A stretch of DNA of 64,000 nucleotides, taken from assembly GCA_963514095.1 (NCBI GenBank), contig OY741281.1:4332154-4396153 (forward strand). Reading direction: 5' to 3'. Of this stretch, positions 51,391 through 63,881 are shown piece by piece (the first letter of the stretch is position 1; each line of letters opens with the position of its first letter). The stretch comes from Eutrigla gurnardus. Taxonomy: Eukaryota > Chordata > Actinopteri > Perciformes > Triglidae. A program made the position numbers and the translations under genes. The notes beneath the pieces are model-generated. The model was not told the DNA's origin, did not search any database, and was given only the letters and a program-made list of their open reading frames with translations.

Positions 51391-53870
51391 GAGAGAGAGA
51401 GAGATAGGGAGAGAGACAGAGAGAGAGACTGGATAAGTGGTCAAGCTGCAGACTGTTGTTGGAAAGTGTCCACATCAACACACCCGGCATGCAATCCTAC
51501 ACTCTACTCACATCACATGTCTGCAGGTAAAAATAGCTCTTCGTGTGGATTCAACAGCACCGGTGGGAAGGCTTTTATTTTGAAATTTCACCTCGAGCTG
51601 AAGTAATTAGTCGACAAATCCATGCATCATAAACAGAGAATTAATTGGAAATGATTTGCGAGAAGCGATTAAGATGTTTAAGATGTGTTTTTCAAGATAA
51701 AACACCAGACATCAACAACATCCTTAAAGTGAGGATTTGCTGCTTTTATGATGGTAACTCCATTTATTTGGGGGTTTTGGAAGGTTGGTTGGACAAAAGG
51801 TAAGTTTGGGGTTTAAATATAAGTGTGTCACTATTTCCTGACACTTCGTAGAGCAAATGATTCATCAAGAAAATAAACAAAAATATGATACATGAAAATC
51901 AAGAATTGCAGCTTTAATTCCGATGTTTGAAAACGATGTAATCCATACCAGTTGTCTCAGCTGATTAAATAAATGTGTTTATCAGATTTGATCGGTTCGG
52001 ATTACGTCTCCATTGAGTTAAACGATGTCCTAACTGGATCAATATGGCTTAATCCTTGCACATTCAAATTTGCAAGTAATGGTTGCTTTTGTAATATCAG
52101 CATGCAAGCAACACGTGTGATTAAAGTAAACATGAAATACTTTTACAATATAGAAAATGTTTTATTACAATATAGGTATATTGTGATTGAGGGTTAGGTG
52201 TAAAATGTCTATATATTTCCCGGAAATTAAATTAAAATGTAAGATATCATAACCTGAAAGCTATGATTGTTTTGTGGTTAATTAAGTACATTTAATAACT
52301 GCAAAGTCAACATAATCATGTTGACATAAACCTCTAATATATCCATAAAGCAGTAATGGTGTATATACACACATATCTCTAATGACATGATTATGTCTTC
52401 TAGTGACAATTTAATGAAAACGTGCTGCTTTGAGAATCAAAATCGTGTTTTAGTTTATTTTCCAAACAATCATTTAGAATACTTAATTTTCCAAATACCT
52501 ACAATTATCACAGGAATACACTGCAGATAGCCTCACGTAGGGGAAATACTTCTCTTTATTAACAGACGGCTGTTTTCTTTAATAAAGATTCATCTTCGGT
52601 TGGGAACGGCAGAGAAATATTAGCAAAACCGCAAATCCAGTGTATCAGATATTCTTTATTGCAAAAGAGATGAATCGTTGAAATAATACACTGACTTCGT
52701 TACGGAAATATTCTCGGACTCGCCTCCGCAAAGCGTATAAATACACACACCAGCGCACGTAATCCATCTTTGACAGGTGAGATACGCCAATGGTGCCAAG
52801 GAATCTGTTGAATCTGCATTTCTTCCAAACTTTTTGCGGAGTCTAAACTCCTTCTGTCATCCTGGTGATTTGGAAAAGCATTACTCGCTGACGGATTGAT
52901 TCTGATTGATGAAGTTGAGGTTCTGGTCAGACCGTTGGATGGAGAATGGATACCATGTGGATCTTCATTATATATCAAGGAATATGCTCATCTTCACAGT
53001 TTCCAGCCGCTTTAAATATTCAGAAGGTATCCAATGTGGAGTCTATTTCTCTGTATCCAAAATGAGTTTGCTCAGATCTGCATTTATTTGAAGACAAAGT
53101 AGCACCTGAGAAAGGTGTGACCCTTGATCACACCTTCGGAGTGTAAAAACACCAACTTTTATGGTAATGCGACACACTCGTCTACACGACAGGGTTCTAA
53201 ACGGACGTCACGGCTAATAGGTTCCTCAGAAAAAACTGTCCATCACGTTTATTTAATCACTCCTGATGGGCTTTGGGTGATGCAGGCAGATATTGGTCTC
53301 GGAGCTAGCGCAGTGAAAATCAGGTTAGCGCTTACCCTGAACGCGGAGGAGGCCTGCAAATCTGGCCCCTGTTCCATTTCCCCTGGCTGCATTACCCACT
53401 TCTAACAAAGTTACGGCACACTTCTCGTTTTTCATTGGATTAAAAGGGCCATATAGATTTGGACATGAGACACCGAGGTACATCAATCCCACAAGTGCAT
53501 CTGCCCTACTGGTCAGATCACCGCGCACACACACACACCTTTCTACCTCACACACACACTTTCTCACTAATATCAGGGTTTCGTTTGTCCCTCATAATAG
53601 ACGATTAGCCTTTTGTCGCCATCGCCTACTTAATTACATCACGCAAAGGACAATGGTGCTAATAATGATAATTTACAATGAGTCAGACCCATTAGGAGTT
53701 AGAAAAAGGCAGAGAATTGACACTTTGATTGCATAAATGAACATTACAAAAAGTATTGGTTTCCTCCTGGAGTTCGACTGGGCATTATAGTCATCATACA
53801 ACCCAGCTTGTAGTCCCATTTTGCCACAAGAAAACACAGAAAATATAAAAAATAACATGGTGGTGGGTGG
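51391..53870. other. Intergenic stretch
   Basis: No gene supported. It begins with a GAGA-rich run (51391-51428), then AT-rich unique sequence. A 9-bp perfect hairpin lies at 53112-53136. Confidence 0.45.
53112..53136. repeat. 9-bp inverted repeat
   Basis: AAGGTGTGA (53112-53120) and TCACACCTT (53128-53136) pair perfectly around a 7-nt loop. TCACACCT is also the T-box half-site, so this reads as an everted pair of T-box-like words. Confidence 0.5.
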
Positions 53871-53879
53871 AGGATGAGT

Positions 53880-54400
53880 TGAGGAAACTCACAGCCTGAA
53901 GAGAGAAGCTGATCTGAAGTCTGGTGATAAGATACTTCTGTTATATTTACCATCAGGGGGAGCAGACTGTGGCTGGAGTGGGTATCTTTTAAAATCCTTT
54001 AGGCTCTTTGCAGGCACCTCTCCTCACCAATATCACCGATCTTTGGTAGATGGGTACCAATGATGTTCTGGGAGGTTTTAAACACCCTCCTGTCCCGGGC
54101 CATGCACTTCCCATACCAGTTTGTAAAGTTGCTATGGGAGTTTTTGCTGTGAACTGAAGGGGGCTTAGCATGCAGCCCTGGGGGGCTCCGCTAATGAACA
54201 CTGGAGTGGAGGAGGTCTGGCTGCCAATCTGAACTGCCTGATCTGTTGGTGAGGAAGTCTAATAACCAATTTAAGAGAAAAGTATTGAGGTTTATAGATC
54301 AGCTTCATGGTGGAGATTTTGTTGAATGCTTCAATCAAACAAACAACATTCTGATGTTTCTTTTGTCTTGACTGAACGCTAAACCAGAATCGACATGAAT
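53880..54400 (-). mobile_element. Non-LTR retrotransposon (LINE) fragment, internally deleted
   Basis: On the minus strand a reverse-transcriptase motif SGAPQGCMLSP (plus 54160-54190) is followed almost at once by the C-terminal LINE region. That region reads NWYGKCMARDRRVFKTSQNI, IGTHLPKIGDIGEERCLQRA and THSSHSLLP, with a frame break. The FADD-type catalytic segment that should lie between them is absent. The 5' side resembles the upstream RT region only loosely. Confidence 0.65.
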
Positions 54401-55315
54401 GTGGAAAGAGTTATTGTTTTCTGGTGTGTTATTCATTTCTGCAGCTCTAGCTGCTGGTAGAAAGCCAACATGTTTTTCTTTGCCATGGATTTACACATGT
54501 CTCCACTTCCAAACAGTAATTGTATACTTCCCAAAAGGCCTGATGTCATAACATCTTCATCCAGTCACATCTTCTAGAAATACATAAAGCAGTTTACTCA
54601 ATTATATAAGTGTTTCTGGGTTGACTCGTTGTCATAATCTGTGTGAGGAGGTGACGTGTTGGACTGATGCACGGGTTCATCAGTTCAATACATATATGTG
54701 TAAACGACAATAAGACTTTAAATATGGAGCCAAACTCCATTAACGTCACATACACATTTGCCAGAGCAACAAAACCCCATGGATTCTCCATATTCAGACC
54801 AATTCTGTTATTCTTCCTGTCATGGGTCATTTCCTTTACTGTACACATGTTCCATATTATGTGCAGCATAAGACTCCCCGGGGGAAAGCACTCCATAACT
54901 GTGTTCGAGTGACATTTGAGGGACATCTTCCCATAGTCCTCTCCACAACATGACGTTTAGGTTTTGTCAGCGTGACCTCTGGGTTTAGTCAAGGACATAT
55001 GTTAACTGTTTAGGAGAAAGTGTTTCCTTCCACAGTAAAGTCGGGTCCCTGGTTTGCAATGTTCGGTTTTAAAGAGCCAGTTTCCCATGTAGGTTGTGCA
55101 ACACAGTCTGGAGATGTACTCTTCTCGATTCCAACAGGCTGCATGACGAAACTGTAGATTTCAGAAAAGGAAAAAAAAAGAGAAATTCAAGATGATGATC
55201 GTGACTCTTTTACAAGGACCGGTCTGCAAGAGCAATTTGCAAAAGCTACTTTAAATATGAGTGATGCAGAGGCTTTTGAGACTACCAGGGGTTCGAGTCC
55301 TTTTATAGGTTGAAA
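54400..55315. other. Intergenic stretch
   Basis: AT-rich unique sequence, with no gene, repeat or motif supported. Confidence 0.4.
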
Positions 55316-55540
55316 CTCAGGGAAATGAATGAATTAAGGGAGAAAGGAATGTAGAGATGGAGGAAGGAAGGAATAAAGTCTTCAGGGAGGGAAGAAAGGA
55401 CTGAAGAGATGGAGGTAGGAATCAAGGAATGGAGGAAAAAAGGGATTAATTAATTTACTAAGCAAGGTATTAAAGAATGAAGGAATTAAGGGAACGAAGA
55501 GAGAATAAAGGAATTGAGGAAGTGATGAATTAGAAAAAGA
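55316..55540. repeat. Degenerate purine-rich GGAA/GGAAT repeat
   Basis: A 225-base stretch that is nearly all A and G, with irregular AAGGAAT, GGAGG and GAAAGG units. It reads as an eroded minisatellite. Confidence 0.6.
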
Positions 55541-55749
55541 AATTACATACAATCAAGTCTCCCTTCATTATCCTCTTTATTCTTTAATTTAACGACCATT
55601 ACATCGATATTATATTGTCATAATAGGTCCATTATATGCTGTTTTAGTACACTGAACTAGTCTATATGGACCTACATGATTGTATTTTCATTGCTCGGCA
55701 AAATATTTAAAGCTCTGTCAAACACTATACCATATACCTTGTTGATGTA

Positions 55750-55960
55750 TGCCGTTATAAAGCAGCAGCCGGGCCATCTGCTCAGACCGTGCTCACGATA
55801 ATAAAGAGGACCCTGCTGACGTCACCCGAAGGCCTTCAAAGTCAGGCACATGAAAGGAAACTCGCCGTACCATCTTTCACAAGCTTCACGTCCATTAAGG
55901 CCACTCATCTGGCGAAACGCGGCGGAAGGGAGGCGTCGCCGTGCGTAACCAGGCTGTGCT
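55750..55960. promoter_or_regulatory. Candidate conserved non-coding element
   Basis: Balanced repeat-free sequence with CTGACGTCACCC (CREB/ATF site), ACGATAATAAAG, CCGTTATAAAGC and GTCCATTAAGGCC. Chosen by appearance only. Confidence 0.3.
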
Positions 55961-55969
55961 GATGTCACT

Positions 55970-56800
55970 GCGGAGGATGTGTGCTCACATTCTGTACCGT
56001 TTGATAGGTGAGAAGTGGGCCAACAGCTGGCACTCTGTTATACTGGTTTCCCCTCATTTCCTATACAGTTGTTTTTTTTATTTTCAATGTGGAACTTTTA
56101 TGGTCCCTTTCATGTCATATTAAATAAACAGCTTGCATTAGAACATGTATTTCCATGTGATATTGTTTGTTTGAACACAGTTTAGTGGAAGTAAAATGAC
56201 TTCTACACCTTTGCACCTGGAGTCTCTACCGTGTCTCAACTCTGCCCCATGGTGGTCGCATGAATTAACAGCTCTCTTCACTCACTTTGTCTGATTTTTT
56301 GGGGAATTATTTTGCCTCACTAACTTTTTTTAATCTAAATTTAAAAATCCATCAGACTACATAGTCTTCTGTAGTTCTTATTTCCCTTGGAAATTAATAG
56401 AAATTAGTGTCTGGTATGTTTGGAAACAGAGTTTTCTTTCGGGCATTACAGTAAAATAATACTATTAGGTTAATTAAATGGCAAATTGGGGTTTTAACAC
56501 CATTCATTTCAGAAATGATGAAGAGGCTGTTTTGGCTCGGCGGAGAGCTGCCAGTCTGAAAATGAGCTGGGTTTAAGATGTGAATTGGGTGGCTGCCATC
56601 TTGTGGTCTCCCCTTTGAATTACACACACAAAAATGAAAAAAGCATTCAGTGAAAGGTCATTTAATGACTTGAAGACACTGAACTTCAGCTGCAGTGTAG
56701 TTAGACTGCTTTTGGTCCTTATAAGTACTTATAGAAAACAGGGAGAGCCTTATATTTGATGGTTTACTGTTGTATAATAATAAAGTGTCATATAGTAGTA
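55970..56800. other. Intergenic stretch
   Basis: AT-rich sequence with no gene or repeat supported. Confidence 0.4.
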
Positions 56801-56819
56801 GTTCAGGCTCTCTCTGACC

Positions 56820-57060
56820 TTTTGTATTGATTTTAACCTTTGTGTGAATCGGGACTTATTTTTGTGTGTTTTCCTTTTCTCTCTCCCTCTTTTTTTTATT
56901 GCCATATTATTTTGTCTGTATGTTTTTATAATACCTGCCTTAGGACGACGGATGAAATTTAGCAATTATGCTAACTCCGGCATATTTATATTGATGCCCT
57001 TTGATATGTTAATTAATATGCATTGTCCTAATCAAATAAATAAATAAATAAATAAATAAA
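56820..57060 (+). mobile_element. LINE or LINE-tailed SINE 3' end
   Basis: The sequence GGACGACGGATGAAATTTAG, TATGCTAACTCCGGCATATT, TATGTTAATTAATATGCATT and GTCCTAATCAAATAAA, ending in (AAAT)n, matches a 3' tail that is common among fish non-LTR elements. The insert is severely 5'-truncated, and no target duplication was identified. Confidence 0.6.
57035..57060. repeat. (AAAT)n tail
   Basis: Tetranucleotide run that forms the 3' end of the retroelement fragment. Confidence 0.85.
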
Positions 57061-57599
57061 AATCATTATTCATGGCCTCCTAATATTGAGAACTATCATT
57101 CACGCTTGTAAAGTCTTAATTCTTTTTGAGAGAGATTTCTTTTCTGTCCCAGCTGTTCTCCACATCGTGCAGAGCCCCTCCCCCCCCCCCCACATTAAAA
57201 GCTCCTTTCCACTTTTTTCCCGCTCTGTGTCATTTCTCCGCCACTGGGATCGTCGAAAAACACACAGTGACACTTAAATGACCCCGTTTCGGTTTAAAGG
57301 TGCTCAGCAGTGAAACGGCAAGCTAAATCACTGGAAGCGCGTACGCGGTGATAACTATTACGGTTGACCACGCCACTGGAGTTCAATTGATGTGTCGTCG
57401 CATGCAGTTAGCGGCTGAATATCTGCAAGTCCCGTGGTGCAGAAGTTGGGGATGCTAACTCTGTGCCTGCACACCAAGCACATCAACTCGCTAGCCTAGG
57501 GCAAAAAAGGAAGCAAGTATTTGAGTCAGTTTGCATCCCTAATGTCGGAACAAAACGGTAGCCCCGGCGGTAACGCGCAACGCTTTACTTGTTTATTTA

Positions 57600-57730
57600 T
57601 TTCCGTATTTTTGCCCCCTTCTAATCTCCTGTTCCCGAATTAATTGCTCAATTAGCATAGTAAATTAGCGAAACAATTATGATGCATGGAAAACTTCCAG
57701 CGCACACCATCACAGCCGGTCTGGATGCAT
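57600..57730. promoter_or_regulatory. Candidate conserved non-coding element
   Basis: Closely packed homeodomain words: CCCGAATTAATTGCTCAATT, AGCATAGTAAATTAGCG, AACAATTATGATGCATGG. The motif density and lack of repeats are like those of known vertebrate developmental enhancers. Confidence 0.35.
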
Positions 57731-57879
57731 TTAGCGAAGTGAAGGGAGAAAAAATAAATAAAAAGAGGAACGAAACGCAGGCAGGGGTGGCTCAGGCAAA
57801 AAAAAAAAAAAAAAAAAAGCAGAGGATTAGAGAGTTCGTAGAGAGAATAAAACATTTTAACAAACAGTCCTGCCAAATG

Positions 57880-58030
57880 AAATGTGATGCCCTCTCCTCA
57901 GTGTGAGATGTAATAAACATAGCAGTGCAAATTTATTAGCACTGTATAAAAGTAGCAATGAATTAATTCTGCATGCCTCTCGGAGGGTTGCATGGAGTGC
58001 ACAAAGAATTAAATGCTTTCCTGAACACAC
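57880..58030. promoter_or_regulatory. Candidate conserved non-coding element
   Basis: Repeat-free stretch with GATGTAATAAACATAGC, AGTGCAAATTTATTAGCACT (a small inverted repeat around AAATTTA) and GCAATGAATTAATTCTGC. It ends where the CA repeat begins. Confidence 0.35.
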
Positions 58031-58038
58031 GGGCAGGG

Positions 58039-58039
<1 letters not shown>

Positions 58040-58135
<96 letters not shown>
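58040..58135. repeat. (CA)n microsatellite
   Basis: About 48 uninterrupted CA units. Confidence 0.97.
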
Positions 58136-58444
58136 GAAATGTTGGAGGTGTCAGAACGATGAAGCTGACAAAAAAAAAAAAAAGGAAAAGTTTCTTATTA
58201 TGTTTTTTTTTCTTTATCAGGTTTTCCCGTAACGACTGTACAGCGAACGCATCGTGTGTGAAATCATTAACACACGACGTGTGTAGTTCAGGTTCAAGGA
58301 TTTGGCCACTGAATAATCCCCACTTTCTGGTCTTGGTGGACTCTAGGCGGTCCACCTAGAATAGCATCTCCCCTGGTGTAGAAGACTGCAGGACCTTCAG
58401 TCTGTCTGTAATACCGGAGACGGCACTGGACCAGAACCAGCCTG

Positions 58445-58504
<60 letters not shown>
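58445..58504. repeat. (TG)n microsatellite
   Basis: About 30 uninterrupted TG units. Confidence 0.97.
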
Positions 58505-58507
<3 letters not shown>

Positions 58508-59220
58508 GTATATTTACTTCTAGAGTTTACTTCTTCATAAGGTTTAAACATGGGAATCCCAGCACAACTTGCTCCAGTGTACTGATGTAGGTGGTATGAA
58601 AGAGTATAACTCACGTTGTCATCACCACAGAGTCTTTTTAGAGCGTTTCTACCTTTGCTGCATCGTAGATTTATGCCCACGGAGCACCGAGTTGCTTATG
58701 TGCAGCCCAATTTGCTATCTTTGAACAAATATGCGCTCATTATTTTTTGTCCAGGTTAAATTAAGCAACACATTTTCAAACGCTTCCTCATCTTTCCTGT
58801 CCTTGTGTACTTTTTCACACAGCATTTAAACTCTGAGACAGCTGTTTTTCCCATGTTTCACTGCCTGCCTGATGAGGTGATGGAAACATCAATGTCAGAG
58901 AATTATGGAATAATATTTGTGATCAGAAATGGTGGAGTGGGTTCCATTCTTCATATGCGACTATGTGTGAGGTATATATCACTTATTAAATGTGCATGCA
59001 ACTAGTTGCCTACACAGGCCTCGTGTGTTTAATTCAGAGAATAAGTAAAAAAAAAAAAAAACATGATCGAGTGTAAACATTTTATCATTAAGATCCAGAA
59101 TTTGTATATCTGTGTTTTCGGAGGGTTGCGGCCGATTTAAGGCATCTATCACGTCGCGGCTCTCTGGTTGTTTCCTTTGCCCTCTGAGCAAGACACAAAC
59201 TCAACTACAGTCTACTTGGA
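58505..59220. other. Intergenic stretch
   Basis: Unique sequence with no gene, repeat or motif supported. Confidence 0.4.
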
Positions 59221-59284
59221 CTAATCTCTAGTACACAGGAAGGAATCTCTAGTACACAGGAAGGAATCTCTACTAGACAGGAAG
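59221..59284. repeat. 21-bp tandem repeat, three copies
   Basis: Three head-to-tail copies of AATCTCTAGTACACAGGAAG plus g. The first two are nearly identical and the third has CTACTAGA in place of CTAGTACA. No spacers, so not CRISPR-like. Confidence 0.85.
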
Positions 59285-59433
59285 GGCAGACCTTTACAAA
59301 CAAACGATTAAACTTTGATTATAATGACATTAATTTAGAAATGAAGCAAAAATTGAATTACACTGTTTTTATGTTCTGAACTTGAAAAGTTCAGTCAAGT
59401 GCTCAGGGTGAAGAACGGCTTCGAATGTGGCAG

Positions 59434-59434
<1 letters not shown>

Positions 59435-59509
<75 letters not shown>
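59435..59509. repeat. (AC)n microsatellite
   Basis: About 37 uninterrupted AC units. Confidence 0.97.
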
Positions 59510-59510
<1 letters not shown>

Positions 59511-59859
59511 CTATCTATTAAAATATAAGGCTATAGCTAGCGGAGGGTATTAGCTTAGCACAAACACTTGCAGCAGGGGGAAACAGCTAGCCTCTTGAGG
59601 CTAATCTAACCAGCTGCTGGTTTCACTTTCATATTTGACTTAAAAACACAACACTGGTATCGATCCGAATCCCCACAAATGAATCCTAAACTTACAGATT
59701 CAGCCTCATTTCCCAAATAAACCCACAAATGCATTACGTGTTCACCGTGTGTGTGTGTGGTTTCAGGCAGGTGTGTAGCCTAAATGGCGGCGTCACAAAT
59801 CTTTTCCGTTGGCACGCTCCCAACGGCATAAGTTCCTCGTGAATATCACATACCTCATT

Positions 59860-60060
59860 ACGCTCCACTCAGTTTAGGTTCAATGTGTAATTAGTTTAAT
59901 GAGTGTTGTCCGCCGAGAGTACTGCGGAGGGACCCATCTCCGGAGCTAATGTATTTGCATGACAGTATGAGAAGCGAGCAGATTGCACATCAAAGTCCTA
60001 GCAGTAGGCGAGTCTCCTATGTGTAATAAAAGATCAAAAAGTCACCGCCGGTTGAAGTGA
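59860..60060. promoter_or_regulatory. Candidate conserved non-coding element
   Basis: It contains GTGTAATTAGTTTAATGAG (homeodomain), the POU octamer ATTTGCAT at 59953-59960 and AAAAGATCAAAAAG (TCF/LEF-like), in repeat-free sequence. Confidence 0.35.
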
Positions 60061-60089
60061 GGGGACTCAGATCACGTACTCGACCGCTC

Positions 60090-60340
60090 TCTCCCTTTTA
60101 ATTGCGTTAAATTGTTTGGCAAATATCTGCTTTAATTCGTCCGAGTTTGTAGTTTTTGTGTCTCACTTCATTTATCTTTTTTTTTTTTTCTCCGAGGCCG
60201 ACGCAATCTGTTCAGTCTTGTCATGTAAATAAAAGCTGCATCTTGAATGGAGGGAATTCAATTCAAAGTATCCCACTGGCTGCCTGGCAGCTACATCAAA
60301 TGGCTGGAACGAGAAGCCTCCGTTATACTTTCATTGCTGT
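60090..60340. promoter_or_regulatory. Candidate conserved non-coding element
   Basis: Two blocks, one on each side of a T-run: CTTTTAATTGCGTTAAATTG with GCTTTAATTCGTCC, and GAATTCAATTCAAAGTATCC with GGCTGCCTGGCAGCTACATC. Repeat-free apart from the T-run. Confidence 0.3.
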
Positions 60341-60379
60341 TCTGTTTTTTTTGTTGTTTTTTTTTTAAGAGCTTAACGC

Positions 60380-60410
60380 CACTCCGGCGATAAAAAAGAC
60401 TGCCGGAGTG
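60380..60410. repeat. 9-bp perfect inverted repeat
   Basis: CACTCCGGC (60380-60388) and GCCGGAGTG (60402-60410) pair perfectly around a 13-base A-rich loop. Confidence 0.6.
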
Positions 60411-60419
60411 AAAGAAGAT

Positions 60420-62570
60420 GAAGCGCATGATGTGGAGGAAGCGAGCAGATTTAAGTGTACTGCACATTTTGGCACATTGTCCAGTATGATCAAATGTTTT
60501 TGTTTTAACACACTGATACGGGATGAGACGGAGAGCAGGCTTGTCTGCTTGCATCCAATCCGCCGGTTCTCACTTCGAATACGGAGAATACGGAGGTTTA
60601 GTGGCCCGAAATGATGACGCCGTCGTTAAAGCTGGTGTAGAGGAGGAAGTCTCACATTGTATAAAGAGTGATCTCCGTGGGGAAGAGGACGAGTCCAAAA
60701 ACAGGACTTTCACCCAGGAGACCAGTGTTTGTGTTGCGTGTGAAGACAAAAGTCAACTGAGTACACTTTTAACCATAAAGTTGGAATGATTTTCAATTTG
60801 TCTTTTATAGCTCCAGACAAATGCATGAATTCATTTCACCTGGTACACATAATGTAATTATTTAATTATTGCAGCTGGTCAAAAGTGATTACTGATGCAT
60901 TTAAATAGAAATAAACAGAGGATTGTGTCTGAAAGCATAATAATTCCAACTCTATACCTAAACCAAGTTGTTTAGTTGCCTAAAATCAACCAAGTTGCTT
61001 CCTGTAAAAGCAGAAATTGACAATGACTTTCAAGGGATTCCCAGTTCGTCAAAAAGGGCCACTGACCAGGCTGAAGTCCTGAAGTTGGACGCATTAGCAA
61101 ACTTTTACATCCCTGCTCACAGAAGACAACACATTATGACATGTTGTGTATATTTAAGAACTAAAAAAAAAAAGCAGGAAAAAACTCAATTAAAAATGAC
61201 TACAAACAGTCTTCTTGTTGGAAAGAGACAGGCTGTTACACTTTAATTCAAAACCTATCTATCTCGCTAAACTGTTTTCTGCTCGTGATTGCAAATTCTT
61301 CAGTCTTCTCCTTCTCTCTTTTTTTTGTTTTTTCTCGGCGAGGAGGAAAAAGTCAGCCGTCGGAACGTCACCAGTCTTCGCCTGTCAAGGATGTCACAGC
61401 TGGACTCCGCTTGTGAGTTGATTAAAATAGGAGAGTCCGTAGCTAATTAAAAAGCTCTTCCCTTTTAATGCGGGAGTGTTAAATAAAAGAGCGGGAGAGG
61501 GGGATATAAACAGCCTCCTGACAGATCGTTCATTTGCAGAAACTCCGGGCTCCCTGTTGACTTAAGCAAAGTGTGCGAGGAGAGTGTTGATTTGGAAGCC
61601 GAGACGCCCGGGTCAAAGGTCACCTTTACCAACACGCCGCGCCGATCCTTTAAATTCGCCGTCCGTCCTTCGGCATCTCCGGGGCGGGTTGGCGTTTTAT
61701 TTTCTCCCGATTTCATTGCAGGGTTTTTTGACATGATAATATTATTTTTTATGTTATTGCCCCCCCCCCCCCCTCCTCCCCCGCCTCCCTCCCCGCTCCA
61801 ACGGCGAAGATGGGAAAACGAGGTAAAATAAGCAACCGTTCCTCTCTGCATTTCCTCTCCCGGCTCACAGGGCAGGTAAAGTCTTCAGCCAGAATTTTGT
61901 GTTTATTTTACGAGCGACCCCCGTTGCTGGCGAGCGCCGCCCTGGAGGGGGAGACAGTGGGGGAGGGGGAGTTTAGAGTTACAGTATTTCTACTGTAAAT
62001 CCCCCCTCCTGTGCCCGTCATGTTCACCTTGAAGCCTTGTGACCCGCCTTGAAAAAATAACACACATTTAAATAATTTCTTTTATCAACTTCAGCGACAT
62101 TTGATTACGCGTCACATACGCTAGGAATGCACGCTCAAACACAAATAGAAATGCACCGTATGCTTGGATTTCCACGCGCCTCCTTTCCCTACAGGAAGTG
62201 AATATGATCTATATGGTTGAGCTGCTCGTGAACTTTGTCATTTTCAACACCTAAGTGCCACAAGTCACCCAAGAGGCTCATGGGTAAACCGGCTGGAATC
62301 TGAGATCATTATTTTTTTTCTCCATTTCTCACACACAGAAGAGATTGACCTTCAATTTCTGTTACACTCGTGCAAAAATGCATCTTTATTCCTGCTCAAA
62401 CAGAAATATTGAGTCATACGTGAGTTTAAAAACGTGTTTTTCAGCTCATGGCAGAAGACACGCCACATTGCAGGCGCTTTGCCGCGTCGTGCCGTGTGGC
62501 TGGATTCCAACACCGGCGGTCCACAGAAAATAAACAGTGCACTATAGGAAAAGTAGGGGGAAAACAAAAC
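60420..62570. other. Intergenic stretch
   Basis: No gene supported. It includes a poly-C run with CCTCC words near 61760-61800 and otherwise unique sequence. Confidence 0.4.
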
Positions 62571-62579
62571 ACAAGCAGC

Positions 62580-62800
62580 ACTCAGTGATGACGGTCAAAT
62601 ATTTTGAAGTCGTAAATCTCCTCCAGTCACTGGACGGTTGGCTACAAAAGGTGCAGGCAAGAAAGGAAATATTGTTAAAAAAAATGGGACAACTTAACCG
62701 TTGCATGAATACAGCCGGCCTTTTTACAAAACAGCGGTCCTTAAGAGCTTTTGTGTGGCCGTAGAATTTTATGATGTAATTCTTTCGCATATATTGCCAA
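62580..62800. promoter_or_regulatory. Candidate conserved non-coding element
   Basis: Repeat-free, evenly composed sequence (GTGATGACGGTCAAATATTT, ACAACTTAACCGTTGCATG, GAATTTTATGATGTAATTC). The TTGCATGAATAC part is octamer-like. Confidence 0.25.
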
Positions 62801-62809
62801 CATAAATAT

Positions 62810-63840
62810 GGCACTTCACCGTGGGACGCCCCGCGGAGGCTCGTCAGGGCCGCGGGGCTCGGGCAGCAACAGGTTTCCAAACTTCACGACTCTGAAGTCT
62901 TCCCATCGATGCCTTTCTCGCCGTGTTTTTTGGCCGTGAAGGCAGAGGGCCTCGTCCTGTGTGTCGTTTCAGAAAGATCTCCGACGCTGATGCGAGGTGA
63001 TTTAGCGCTTTAACGCGGGATAATTCTTGATTTCTGTATTTTTTAATTTTAACAGTGTAATTCACACCATTAGAACAGATGTGCTTTCTTTTCCTTGATG
63101 CAACCTGGAGAGCCTGAACTCCCGTTTCTCCATTCAATTTCAAACAATATTCTGTGCATTCGACACATTGAAGGAAGCTTTGACTGCGAGTTTGCCATAA
63201 ATGAGGCTACAGTCCATTATGAGGATAAATCAAGCATTTTTTTAAGCAGGAATTGATGTATTTGACAGCAAATGGGTGCAAAAATGCTCAGAAAACATTA
63301 ACAAGATATATAATACAAGAATGTATGAAAGAGAGAAAACATTCTACATCCAAAGTATTTAAGATCTTCGGCATTTTCGGGGGAAAAAAACTGAAAATGA
63401 GGATCTCGAAGGCTGCGATGCACAACGGGGAAAAAAAAGGCAGTCGACTATATCATCATAACCCTTTGGCAACAACACTGTGGTGGGTGATTCAGAAACA
63501 TGTGCTGCCATTTTATCATGCCGAGGGCCAAGTTTTGGAGCCTTAAACACCCCGCCAAGGCTTGATAAATCTGGCTTGAAAAATCTCATTTGCGGAGAGT
63601 TAGGCATCTGCAACAATATTTATCTTCTTCCCCGTCCAAGGGTAATGGGTTAGGCAGGATGGATGAGGGCACAGTCCTCTTGCCTTCAGGTGCAGCGATC
63701 TCGCAGAGGACCCGTAAGACAGGCTGCTTATGACGAGGCAAAAGGAAACACATCAACTCCCTCAGTAAACATATCACCACGGTTGAACAATTGGCTATTA
63801 GCATAATTAGCCAGCCTGATCTTAGACTTTTTATGTATGC
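62810..63840. other. Intergenic stretch
   Basis: Unique sequence with a short GC-rich patch near 62820-62870. No gene or repeat supported. Confidence 0.4.
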
Positions 63841-63846
63841 GAGTCA

Positions 63847-63847
63847 G

Positions 63848-63880
<33 letters not shown>
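63847..63880. repeat. (GT)n microsatellite
   Basis: About 17 GT units with one early C interruption. Confidence 0.93.

Positions 63881-63881
<1 letters not shown>

Noticed and set aside
54667..54926. Overlapping frames on both strands of about 80-110 codons
   Set aside because: No family resemblance and no splice context. The strand-symmetric openness reflects AT-rich composition.
59221..59284. CRISPR-like repeat
   Set aside because: The three 21-bp copies are directly adjacent without spacers, in a vertebrate genome. It is a minisatellite.
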